A stretch of DNA of 64,000 nucleotides, taken from RHLJ01 sp965601955 (GTDB lineage: Bacteria; Bacteroidota; Rhodothermia; Balneolales; Balneolaceae). The stretch covers positions 3,720,001 to 3,784,000 of the forward strand of contig OZ271855.1 of assembly GCA_965601955.1 (NCBI GenBank). The letters are read 5' to 3'. The notes beneath the pieces are model-generated. The model saw only the letters and a program-made list of their open reading frames with translations. It did no database searches and was not told where the DNA came from. The first letter of the stretch is position 1, and each line of letters starts with the position of its first letter. A program made the position numbers and the translations under genes. Positions 9,365 through 17,331 of this stretch are shown one piece after another.

Positions 9365-9823
9365 ATGGAAGAATTCAAGCTAGAAGCAAATATCAATACT
9401 ATCCAATTTAAAGCTATAACCTTCCTGGGACTTTTACTTTTGGGCCTCATTATCTGGTTAACTTTTAGCGGACTTAACAGCAGTGAACCATCGGGAATAA
9501 ACGCTGTTACGGGACTTCTTTCAGGTTTTGCTCTTATCTTTGCTCTTTCTTTTGGCAACTTGAGAAGACAATCATTGGTTATTAATGATCAAGGCTTTCA
9601 TGCTAGAAATTATAGGCTCAACCTCGGAGGTAAGGAAAAAATTAAGTGGGAAAAGATTTCAGGTATTACACTAATAAAAAATAAAATAGTGGTTAAATAT
9701 TCTATTGGTACTACTGAAAGAATGTCCTTGCCAATGCTTCACACCAAACAACAGATACTTCAATTAAAGGAGTACCTACAGGAAGCAGCTAAATTTAAGA
9801 ACCTTGAATTTACCGAAGCATAA
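9365..9823 (+). CDS. Small two-helix membrane protein, PH-like C-terminal domain (paralogue A)
   Basis: Not a family I can name. The 152 residues have two hydrophobic segments (about 17-36 and 45-63) and then a soluble C-terminal part with a KIKWEKISGI core, KNKIVVKY and a final helix LKEYLQEA. This layout, two helices followed by a small beta-rich domain, resembles bacterial PH-domain membrane proteins, but this is inference. The next gene is a clear sister: both share an EF-LE start, RRQSL/KKQSL after the second helix, a W-E-I core, KNKIV and a SERIKLP/TERMSLP motif. Start ATG 9365. Confidence 0.7.
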   Translation: MEEFKLEANINTIQFKAITFLGLLLLGLIIWLTFSGLNSSEPSGINAVTGLLSGFALIFALSFGNLRRQSLVINDQGFHARNYRLNLGGKEKIKWEKISGITLIKNKIVVKYSIGTTERMSLPMLHTKQQILQLKEYLQEAAKFKNLEFTEA

Positions 9824-9850
9824 CGAGTACTAAATTCAACTCTACAGAGT

Positions 9851-10303
9851 ATGAAAGAATTTAATCTTGAAGTAGACGCCACCACCTCTTATATGAAAGT
9901 ATTTCGAGCTATTGGGGTAATTGGCTTGATCATCTTTACTGTTTCTCTGACTCTTGAGTGGACAAAAGGAGAAGAAATAGACTGGCTTAATATTGCTGTA
10001 GGTATCCTTTATTCTTCCATATTTCTGTTCTTCCCGGAAATAATGAAAAAACAGTCTCTCACCTTTAACGAGGAAGGCATCTTGAGGCATAACTACAATA
10101 CTTATTGGGGAGAAAAAAATGAATTCGAGTGGGAGAATATCAAGGAACTTTCCATTCGGAAGAATAAGATTGTTATCAAAAATAAGGTCGGAGCTTCGGA
10201 AAGAATCAAGCTACCCGTCTATACTGATCAACAAATGCTAGAGTTGAAAGAATATCTTGGTGAGATGGCAAAGACAAAAGAATTCGAGTTTAAAGAGAAG
10301 TAA
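9851..10303 (+). CDS. Small two-helix membrane protein, PH-like C-terminal domain (paralogue B)
   Basis: Tandem sister of the preceding gene, 27 bases away and in the same direction, so the pair is probably co-transcribed. The 150 residues have two hydrophobic segments (about 18-37 and 45-61) followed by KKQSLTFNEEG, EFEWENIKEL, KNKIVIKNK and LKEYLGEM, aligning colinearly with paralogue A. Function unknown; the two copies have diverged a good deal, so the duplication is not recent. An inverted-repeat element starts on the base immediately after its stop codon. Confidence 0.7.
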   Translation: MKEFNLEVDATTSYMKVFRAIGVIGLIIFTVSLTLEWTKGEEIDWLNIAVGILYSSIFLFFPEIMKKQSLTFNEEGILRHNYNTYWGEKNEFEWENIKELSIRKNKIVIKNKVGASERIKLPVYTDQQMLELKEYLGEMAKTKEFEFKEK

Positions 10304-10469
10304 TTCAATTAAGAATGGTTCAATTATCAATTACGAATTAGGAATATGCGTTTGTCATTTCGAGCGGAGCGAGAAATCTAAAGATTAGCCTTTGTTTACG
10401 ATGAGTAGATTTCTCGCTCCGCTCGAAATGACAAGAAGAAAATTGATAATTGAACCATTCTTAATTGAA
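10304..10469. repeat. 166-base nested inverted-repeat element
   Basis: Outer arms of 29 bases (10304-10332 and 10441-10469) are perfect reverse complements and AT-rich, beginning TTCAATTAAG. Inner arms of 27 bases (10353-10379 and 10407-10433) are also perfect and contain CATTTCGAGCGGAGCGAG. The left end touches the stop of the plus-strand gene at 10303; the right end runs over the stop and last codons of the minus-strand exporter gene. A second member lies at 14581-14685. No ORF inside, so it is a non-autonomous element or RNA hairpin repeat. Confidence 0.9.
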
Positions 10470-11273
10470 TACTCCCCAGAGTAAACGCCCGGCCATTACA
10501 AAAGCCAATAGCGCAAAGCCCCATTGCAGGTACTTTCTTTTGATCCTGTGATTTAGGAATACTCCTCCGAATCCCCCTACTAAACCACCAATAGCCAACG
10601 GTAGTGCAGTTCCAATATCTATATATCCAATGGTAGCATTAGACAATCCCTCGGTTTCAACATCAACCAAAGCCAACTGAACCAGGGCCGAAAGAATCAA
10701 AAGAACCATTCCTAACTGGGAAACACTTACTGATTTCCGAAATGGCTGCCGATAGAGCAGGTTCATAATGGGAACCATAATCCCGCCACCACCTACTCCT
10801 GCCAATGAAGCTATAAATCCACCTACCCCTCCTGTTACAAAAAGCTCTTTAACCTTGAGTTCTGAGAATCCCCGTTCAGATTCTTTGGATTTATCCTTCC
10901 CTCTTCTGAACATCATAAAAGAAGCATAAAACAATATCACGCTAAAGAACACTGCAAATTGCTCACGATCATAAAACTCCGAGGTCAATATCCATTTTCC
11001 CAGGCTTACTCCAATGATCCCCATCAACCCCAAATAAAAGCCTTCCTTCCAGAACATATTCCTCTGGATATACTGTCGGATGGTGCTACTTCCAGCTGCC
11101 ACAAACGTGCACAAAAGTCCGGAAGCCACGGACCATTGAACTGGATGCTCAACGCCTGCTTCATCAAACAAAAAGAAAAGCACCGGGGTAAAGATGATTC
11201 CTCCTCCAACACCCATGAGGCCAGCTATTAATCCCCCCACTAAACCAATTAGTATGAGAAAAAGTACTTCCAC
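10461..11273 (-). CDS. TauE/SafE-family sulfite/organic anion exporter-like protein
   Basis: Polytopic inner-membrane protein of the TauE/SafE (DUF81) family, whose members move sulfite, sulfoacetate or related anions; the substrate here is unknown. The 270 residues carry the family's repeated glycine motifs: GLIAGLMGVGGGIIFTPV near the N-terminus and FIASLAGVGGGGIMVPI in the second half. Start is GTG, overlapping the TAG stop of the PhzF-like gene by one base, so the two are coupled. The last codons (Phe-Asn-stop) lie inside the neighbouring repeat element. Confidence 0.9.
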   Translation of the reverse strand: MEVLFLILIGLVGGLIAGLMGVGGGIIFTPVLFFLFDEAGVEHPVQWSVASGLLCTFVAAGSSTIRQYIQRNMFWKEGFYLGLMGIIGVSLGKWILTSEFYDREQFAVFFSVILFYASFMMFRRGKDKSKESERGFSELKVKELFVTGGVGGFIASLAGVGGGGIMVPIMNLLYRQPFRKSVSVSQLGMVLLILSALVQLALVDVETEGLSNATIGYIDIGTALPLAIGGLVGGFGGVFLNHRIKRKYLQWGFALLAFVMAGRLLWGVFN

Positions 11274-12058
11274 TAAACGGTGATTTCACCTTTCAAATAA
11301 ATAATAGCCCTTCCTAAAATCTCCAATCTTTCTCCCATATCCCTTACCGTAAGTACTCCCACTCTTTTTGATATTTGACGAGCTTCCATTTCTTTCTTCG
11401 ACAATCGGTTCGACCAATAGGGAGTAAGTTTTGTATGAGCAGATCCTGTAACCGGGTCTTCATCAATTCCAACCTGGGGAGCAAAAAATCGAGACACGAA
11501 ATCAACCTCATCCCCGGGGGCAGTTACAATTACTCCCCGTGCATTTACTTCATTCATCATCCTGAAATTCGGATTTAAGCCTGCTACTTCTTTCTCCGAA
11601 TCAAGTACCACCATATAGTCATCCGTTTTGTACACTTTAGATGTAGGCTGTATTCCTAAAGCCTGGAACAGTATTGGCGGAGCTTCAACCTGAGGCATAG
11701 GATCAGAAGGAAAATCCATCTTTAACCGATCTCCTTCTTTTGAAACAACCAGTCTTCCGCTCTTTGTATCAAATAGAATTTCTTCTTTTGAATACCCCAT
11801 TTCCTGGAATAAAGCATGAGCAGTAGCAAGGGTTGCATGCCCGCATAAATCAACTTCGCTTTCGGGAGTAAACCACCTTAAACTAAAACTATCTCCTTCG
11901 TCCACAAAAAAGGCGGTTTCTGATAAATTGTTTTCTGCTGCTATCTTTTGCATCAACTCATCCGAAAGCCATGATTTAAGTGGGCAAACTGCTGCGGGAT
12001 TTCCTCCAAATAAAGAACTGGTAAAGGCATCGACCTGGTAGATGGGAATGTTCATCAT
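11273..12058 (-). CDS. PhzF-family isomerase/epimerase-like protein
   Basis: Belongs to the PhzF/diaminopimelate epimerase-fold superfamily. The 261 residues begin with IYQVDAFTSSLFGGNPAAVCPL, the classical family opening, include AAENNLSETAFFV with the catalytic glutamate position and LRWFTPESEVDLCGHATLA. VSRFFAPQVGIDEDPVTGSAH is the conserved C-terminal signature. Most family members are not involved in phenazine synthesis, and no phz genes are near. Two ATG codons (12058, 12055) are possible starts. Upstream of and coupled to the exporter gene. Confidence 0.92.
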   Translation of the reverse strand: MMNIPIYQVDAFTSSLFGGNPAAVCPLKSWLSDELMQKIAAENNLSETAFFVDEGDSFSLRWFTPESEVDLCGHATLATAHALFQEMGYSKEEILFDTKSGRLVVSKEGDRLKMDFPSDPMPQVEAPPILFQALGIQPTSKVYKTDDYMVVLDSEKEVAGLNPNFRMMNEVNARGVIVTAPGDEVDFVSRFFAPQVGIDEDPVTGSAHTKLTPYWSNRLSKKEMEARQISKRVGVLTVRDMGERLEILGRAIIYLKGEITV

Positions 12059-12163
12059 GGCTTTTTTGATGAAGGTACCGATTTATGGTCAAAAGAATCA
12101 GCGCAATAAATCGTCATCGACATCCAGCTTAAATAGATTTATCTTTTCGCCTTATTACAAAAA

Positions 12164-14572
12164 ATGAAATTATACCCTCCTTCCATAGTAGAAAAGCTAG
12201 GCTTTGAACAGCTCCGTGAGGCTACCTTAAAAGCTTCCCAGTCAGAGCTTGCCAGGGAAACTATTGCCCGCATGTCGCCATCCAACCATCCGGATTTTGT
12301 GGGAACCTTGCTTTCTCAAACAGGAGAAATGCTAGACGTTTTAAGGGACCCGGATCCGTTCCCACTTGGCGAGGTACCCGATATCCGGGATTACCTGGCG
12401 ATTGCCAAGCCGTATGGAAGTATACTTTCGCTGTACACTTTCCCGGAAATTCTTTCTGTATGTATCACTTCCCGATTAGTCAAAAAATACTTTAAGTCGA
12501 GGCTTGAGCATAAACCGAGGCTTTATGCTATTTCTGAAACTATCATCCCCCTCAAAGACCTTGAAACTTCCATCAAGCAGAAGGTAACAGATGGAGGAGA
12601 ACTAAAAGACGATGCCAGCCCGGAACTTAAGTCCATACGCAAGCGACTCAACTCCAAAAAGAATGAACTCCGTAGCACCATCAACAAATTGATGCGAAAT
12701 GCTACCAAAGACGGAATGACTTCTGATGAGGGAGCTACTATACGAAATGGAAGAATGGTGATTCCTATCCTTGCGGAGTACAAGCGTAAGATTCAGGGTT
12801 TTATTCATGATGTTTCCTCCACAGGGCAAACGGTATACCTCGAACCCGCTGAAGCGCTGCATCTGAATAATGAAATCCGCCAGTTTGAAGCAGAGGAACA
12901 ACGAGAGATTGAACGTATCCTGAGAGAACTCACTAATCATATTCGGATAAATAGTGAATACTTGCAGCAGAACATGGATGCTTTAGCCATGCTGGATGTG
13001 ATAGCTTCCAAAGCAAAAGTTTCCCTTTCCCTGGATGCTGAAATTCCAGTTACATCCGCTTCTCGCCGACTTTCAATAAAACAAGGATTTAATGCGAACC
13101 TCCTTCTCAAGAATAACAGCTTAAAAAAAGGCGAGCGGACAGAGATCATTCCTTTGGATCTCCAGTTGGATGAAAATGAACGCTGCCTCATGATTACTGG
13201 TCCTAATGCGGGAGGTAAATCGGTTGCTATGAAAACCGTGGGGATTTTTGCTCTTATGCAGCAAAGTGGTTATGCGATCCCTGCCGACCCTACCTCAGAG
13301 CTCCCCATCTTTTCAGGGATATTTGTGGATTTGGGGGATGATCAATCTATAGAAAATGATTTAAGTACCTTCTCCAGTCGACTTCAATGGATGAGGGAAA
13401 CTCAAAAGAACCTCACACCCGGAAGTTTGATACTGATAGACGAAGCTGCTGCCGGAACAGATCCTGAAGAAGGGGGTGCGCTCTTCCAGTCATTTATCGA
13501 ATACCTGCTTCAAAAAGAGTGTACCGTTTTGGTCACTACTCATCATGGTTCGTTGAAGGTGTTTGCTCATGAGCACCCTCTTGCAATAAATGGTTCTATG
13601 GAATTCGACCAGGCTTCTCTTTCTCCTACTTACAAATTTAAGAAGGGAATTCCGGGCAGCAGCTATGCATTCGAAATTGCTGAACGTATGCAGTTGGATG
13701 AAGACATCTTATCCAGATCAAGAGAGTTACTTGGGGAACAGAAGAACAAGATGGAATCCCTGATCTCCGAATTGGAAGCCAAAACGCAGGATGCAGAAGA
13801 ACTTAAATCGACCTTTGAGCATTTAAAATCCAAAGCTGAAACCGATCGAAACCGATATTTAAATAAATTAGATGGTTTAAACAGGGAAAAAGAGAAAATC
13901 CGCGAAAAGGCTCTGATTGAAGCTAAATCTATTATGGATAAAGCCAATCAAAAAGTAGAGAAAGCAGTCGAGCGAATTATAGAACAACAAAAAGCAGATA
14001 AAAACGAGATTAAAGATATCCGGGAGGATATCGACCAGGAGAAGCAGAAAATCGAAGGCAAGCTTGATGAGGTAAAAGAAAAGAGAGAAGCCAAATTCCG
14101 CAAAAGCAACCAGCCTCCAAAGATTGGCGATTATGTGCGATTCCTGGATGGAAATACCACTGGGCAGCTCATTGAACATAAAGGAAATAATGCGACGGTT
14201 CAGGCGGACGGATTACGCCTTCGAACCAAATACAAAAACCTGGTTAAGGTTGAACCTCCCAAAAAGAAAAAGGAGAAAAAAGCTCGTTCTTCAGTCATGA
14301 CAGGAAGCGCTGATTTCATGAAAGAAATGGTTTCTCCACGTCTTGATCTTCGTGGAAAGAGAGCGGATGAAGCTCTAAATGAAGTAACTCATTACCTGGA
14401 CAAAGCTGTATTCAGAGGGCTGAACCAGGTCGAGATTGTTCATGGAAAAGGAGACGGGATTCTAAAAGAGCAGATTCACAAATATTTGAAAGACCGAACT
14501 GAAGTAAAACATTTCGAATTAGCCCATGAGGATCATGGTGGTGCGGGAGTGACGGTTGTCAATTTTCAATGA
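12164..14572 (+). CDS. mutS2: MutS2, ATPase/nuclease acting on recombination and stalled ribosomes
   Basis: MutS2 proteins bind branched DNA and, as shown in Bacillus, can split collided ribosomes. The 802 residues show the MutS core and clamp region, Walker A GPNAGGKS at 346-353, Walker B LILIDEAAAGTDP, a charged coiled coil at about 510-650, a KOW-like segment (GDYVRFLDGNTTGQL) and a C-terminal Smr nuclease domain at about 725-802 with LDLRG and HGKGDG motifs. It lacks the N-terminal mismatch-recognition domain of MutS1. Starts at ATG 12164; a repeat element follows the stop. Confidence 0.96.
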   Translation: MKLYPPSIVEKLGFEQLREATLKASQSELARETIARMSPSNHPDFVGTLLSQTGEMLDVLRDPDPFPLGEVPDIRDYLAIAKPYGSILSLYTFPEILSVCITSRLVKKYFKSRLEHKPRLYAISETIIPLKDLETSIKQKVTDGGELKDDASPELKSIRKRLNSKKNELRSTINKLMRNATKDGMTSDEGATIRNGRMVIPILAEYKRKIQGFIHDVSSTGQTVYLEPAEALHLNNEIRQFEAEEQREIERILRELTNHIRINSEYLQQNMDALAMLDVIASKAKVSLSLDAEIPVTSASRRLSIKQGFNANLLLKNNSLKKGERTEIIPLDLQLDENERCLMITGPNAGGKSVAMKTVGIFALMQQSGYAIPADPTSELPIFSGIFVDLGDDQSIENDLSTFSSRLQWMRETQKNLTPGSLILIDEAAAGTDPEEGGALFQSFIEYLLQKECTVLVTTHHGSLKVFAHEHPLAINGSMEFDQASLSPTYKFKKGIPGSSYAFEIAERMQLDEDILSRSRELLGEQKNKMESLISELEAKTQDAEELKSTFEHLKSKAETDRNRYLNKLDGLNREKEKIREKALIEAKSIMDKANQKVEKAVERIIEQQKADKNEIKDIREDIDQEKQKIEGKLDEVKEKREAKFRKSNQPPKIGDYVRFLDGNTTGQLIEHKGNNATVQADGLRLRTKYKNLVKVEPPKKKKEKKARSSVMTGSADFMKEMVSPRLDLRGKRADEALNEVTHYLDKAVFRGLNQVEIVHGKGDGILKEQIHKYLKDRTEVKHFELAHEDHGGAGVTVVNFQ

Positions 14573-14580
14573 TCTATTGT

Positions 14581-14685
14581 TCAATTAAGAATTATTCAAT
14601 TATCAATTAGGAATAGGTACTTGTCATTTCGAGCGGAGCGAGAAATGACAAAAAGAAAATTGATAATTGAATAATTCTTAATTGA
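14581..14685. repeat. 105-base inverted-repeat element, second family member
   Basis: Outer arms of 28 bases (14581-14608 and 14658-14685) are perfect reverse complements and nearly identical to those of the element at 10304-10469 (TCAATTAAGAAT start). The core holds TGTCATTTC/GAAATGACA (14622-14650) around GAGCGGAGCGA, a collapsed form of the longer inner arms of the first copy. The right arm covers the stop codon of the minus-strand CMD gene. Confidence 0.9.
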
Positions 14686-15046
14686 CAAAACTTCCTTCCT
14701 CTTCCAACATCTCAATCGTATCTACCGCGTGTCGTAAGTGAGGGATCACAATGCTTCCTCCTACTATCAGAGCCACATTTAGGGCATCTATGATCTCGGC
14801 TTTGGTTGAGCCTGTTTTTGCACTTTGCTCGAGATGATAATCAATACAATCGTTACAGCGTAGCACAGCAGAAGCTACCAGCCCTAACAGCTCTTTTGTT
14901 TTGGTATCCAGGGCTCCATCCCGATAGGTATTGGTATCCATATTAAAGAAACGCTTGATGCCCAAATGGTCTAAGCCCAGTACTTTTTCGTTTTGCTCGG
15001 CCCTGCGCTCCCGGAATTGTTCTAGTCGGTTTTTTTCTTCACTCAT
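14678..15046 (-). CDS. Carboxymuconolactone decarboxylase (AhpD-like) family protein
   Basis: The 122 residues are all-helical and contain RCNDCIDYHLEQSAKTG, the family's CxxCxxxH redox motif, followed by EIIDALNVALIVGGSIVIPHLRHA. Members include AhpD-type peroxidase partners and true decarboxylases; the CxxC favours a thiol/peroxide role, but no ahpC is nearby. N-terminal 45 residues are charged and precede the domain. The last codons (Val-Asn-stop) come from the adjoining repeat. Confidence 0.9.
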   Translation of the reverse strand: MSEEKNRLEQFRERRAEQNEKVLGLDHLGIKRFFNMDTNTYRDGALDTKTKELLGLVASAVLRCNDCIDYHLEQSAKTGSTKAEIIDALNVALIVGGSIVIPHLRHAVDTIEMLEEEGSFVN

Positions 15047-15198
15047 TGTTTTTAACTGTTAAGCCACGAAATGATTCACATAAAAGTACAATAAATTATG
15101 ATGTACTGGTTATTGGTTAATAGTTATTGGGATATGACTCACCATTAACAAATATCAATTTTGTGCTTTGGAGATTTTGTGGCAAATTCTGAACCAAT

Positions 15199-16692
15199 AT
15201 GTTCCAAAAGAAGCAATCGAAACATAAACTGGTGGTAGTTGGGGATTCCCTTGCACAGGGCTTTCAAAATGGAGGTATTTACCGAACCGATATCAACTTC
15301 CCTTCTTTCATTCGCCGATGCTTCGATCCTCTTCCCTCTTTCGATCAGCCCAAATTCCTGGCCCAGGCTGGTATTCCTCTCAACCTTGAAGTACTGCTTA
15401 GAGGGTTGTCGGATGAATTTGGCGCCGAAATTGACTGGAGCGAATATGGAGGAGTTGCTTCCCACACTATCAAGACATTAAAGCGAATCAAGAAATACTG
15501 GGAAGGTGGCTTTAAGGATTTAAGTGTTGATCAGCCCACCCCTTTTCATAACCAGGCTATTTGGGGATTATCCATTAATGATACCTGGATGATTAATGAA
15601 AAGAACAGCCGTGAATTCATTGAGCAGAATAAGGAGCAATTCTCTGTATTTGGGTTCTTGCCAGAGCATGCAAAGTATGTGACTTCCAGGTTGGTGTTAA
15701 ATCCAACACTTGGCCCTGAGCATGAGATGCAGTCACAACTTTCAAATGTAGAAGCGCTAGCCCAGGATGGTGGAATCGAAAACCTCATTGTGTGTATTGG
15801 CCACAATAATGCGCTAGGGTCGGTAGTGAATCTTAACCTAACCTGGTCAGAGCCAGAAGATCTTGAATCGTTCATGGCCTTCAGGAAACATTCCATCTAC
15901 CGCCCGGAACATTTTGAACTGGATTATCGAAGGCTTGCAGAGAGAGTGAAAAAAATTGGAGCAGAACGGGTATTTGTGCCAACAATCCCTTATCCAACCA
16001 TTCCTCCTGTTTGCAGAGGGGTGAACTCCGAAATCTCCAGCGACCACCTCGGTTACTTCGATTATTATACCCGTTTTTGGATATGGGATGAAGACTTCGA
16101 TCCCGAGAAACACCCGCATCTTACTAAAGATGAAGCCATACAAATCGACTTCACCGTGGATGAATTCAACTCCATTATCCGAAAAGTAGCCCGCGAATAT
16201 GGATGGCATGTAGTTCCTATGGCAAAAAATGTAGCAAGTATGGCTAGAAGGCGTTTAGGCGGCGAACTGCTTCGTAGTTACCCGGATGATTTTGTTGCTG
16301 CACTAAAACGTAATCCTAATACGGTGCATCTGGTGGACGAGCATAATGAGGCACTCATTTCTACTGACTTCATTCGTGTCAAAAAGGAAACGGGTAAAAT
16401 TTATAAGGGAGGAGTTTTCAGCCTGGATGGCCTTCATCCAACCACTATTGGCTATGGATTAATGGCCAATGTTTATCGGGAAGTGATGCGAAAAGCCGGA
16501 GTAACATTCCAAAAACCTATGGACTGGGATTACATTATCCAGGAAGATTCATTGGTAACCAACCCTCCTGTGCTATTAGCCGAGCTTAAGCTAGTGCTTC
16601 GATATTTAGCAATGGGCAGCCAGGAGCGTATCGTTAAAATGAGTAAGGGACTACTTTCTCAAGTGATGGAAATGTTTTCAATTAAGAATTAA
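15199..16692 (+). CDS. Large SGNH/GDSL-type hydrolase-like protein
   Basis: The N-terminus KLVVVGDSLAQGF carries the block I GDS motif with the nucleophile serine; LIVCIGHNNALG resembles block III (GxxN), and SLDGLHPTTIGYGLMA gives the block V Asp-x-x-His pair. The family covers esterases and lipases; the substrate is unknown. At 497 residues it is roughly twice the usual domain, with a large insertion between blocks. No signal peptide is seen, so it is probably cytoplasmic. The last codons, Ser-Ile-Lys-Asn-stop, match the TCAATTAAGAAT repeat word. Start ATG 15199. Confidence 0.82.
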   Translation: MFQKKQSKHKLVVVGDSLAQGFQNGGIYRTDINFPSFIRRCFDPLPSFDQPKFLAQAGIPLNLEVLLRGLSDEFGAEIDWSEYGGVASHTIKTLKRIKKYWEGGFKDLSVDQPTPFHNQAIWGLSINDTWMINEKNSREFIEQNKEQFSVFGFLPEHAKYVTSRLVLNPTLGPEHEMQSQLSNVEALAQDGGIENLIVCIGHNNALGSVVNLNLTWSEPEDLESFMAFRKHSIYRPEHFELDYRRLAERVKKIGAERVFVPTIPYPTIPPVCRGVNSEISSDHLGYFDYYTRFWIWDEDFDPEKHPHLTKDEAIQIDFTVDEFNSIIRKVAREYGWHVVPMAKNVASMARRRLGGELLRSYPDDFVAALKRNPNTVHLVDEHNEALISTDFIRVKKETGKIYKGGVFSLDGLHPTTIGYGLMANVYREVMRKAGVTFQKPMDWDYIIQEDSLVTNPPVLLAELKLVLRYLAMGSQERIVKMSKGLLSQVMEMFSIKN

Positions 16693-16739
16693 TCAATGTT
16701 CAATGTTCAATGTTCAATGTTCAATGTTCAATGTTCAAT
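16693..16739. repeat. Heptanucleotide tandem repeat (TCAATGT, six copies)
   Basis: Six uninterrupted copies of TCAATGT plus a partial copy, starting on the base after the SGNH gene stop. The same unit occurs three times at 28802-28826. It is non-coding; copy number may vary by replication slippage. Confidence 0.95.
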
Positions 16740-16851
16740 TAAAGTATTCCTAATTGATTATTGTACAATTGAGAAATTGTAGGATTTTATCTTTTTGTGA
16801 TACTTGGCTGAACTTTATTGATGATTATTAGCTTAGAAATAATCAAACATT

Positions 16852-17331
16852 ATGAAGTTCACATTAGCCATACTCATCTTTCTGGGAAGCCTTTCAGTTG
16901 CTCCTCCCAAGGTGAATAATTTTCGCCTTAAGAATCTGGATAACAAAACCACGACCTATAAAAACATAAAAGGTGATACTTACACCGTTATCGATTTCTG
17001 GGCAACGTGGTGCAAGCCTTGTATCAAATCCATTCCTAAGTTGGTTGAAATGTCGAAAGAGTTTGAATCTGAAGGGGTAAACTTTGTTGGAATCAGCATA
17101 GACAGCCCTCGAAACCAGGCCAAAGTAAAACCTTTCGTCCGTTCACTTGGGGTAGATTATCCTGTTCTCCTTGACTCTAATAGTGAAGTAATGGGCAGAT
17201 TGGGCGTTCAGGCAGTTCCTACCTTACTCATCATTAACCAGGATGACGAAATTATCTACTTCCATGAGGGATATAAGCCCGGAGAAGAAGTGGAAATAAG
17301 AGAAAAGATTCTAAGCTTACTGGAAGAATGA
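16852..17331 (+). CDS. TlpA/ResA-like periplasmic thiol-disulfide oxidoreductase
   Basis: The 159 residues start with a hydrophobic signal segment (1-17), then a thioredoxin fold of TlpA type: FWATWCKPCIKSIP with active cysteines C54 and C57, FVGISIDSP, and the cis-proline segment VQAVPTLLII. Such proteins reduce or exchange disulfides of envelope proteins. It overlaps the downstream barrel gene by four bases (ATGA), so the two are translationally coupled. First gene of a cluster with two more redoxins. The partner is unknown. Confidence 0.9.
   Translation: MKFTLAILIFLGSLSVAPPKVNNFRLKNLDNKTTTYKNIKGDTYTVIDFWATWCKPCIKSIPKLVEMSKEFESEGVNFVGISIDSPRNQAKVKPFVRSLGVDYPVLLDSNSEVMGRLGVQAVPTLLIINQDDEIIYFHEGYKPGEEVEIREKILSLLEE

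Noticed and set aside
10304..10469. Insertion sequence
   Set aside because: Inverted repeats are present but no transposase frame lies inside, so only a non-autonomous repeat is called.
11273..12058. Phenazine biosynthesis
   Set aside because: PhzF-like proteins are widespread without phenazine genes, and none are near.
16693..16739. Possible CRISPR array
   Set aside because: The unit is only seven bases with no spacers; a simple tandem repeat.
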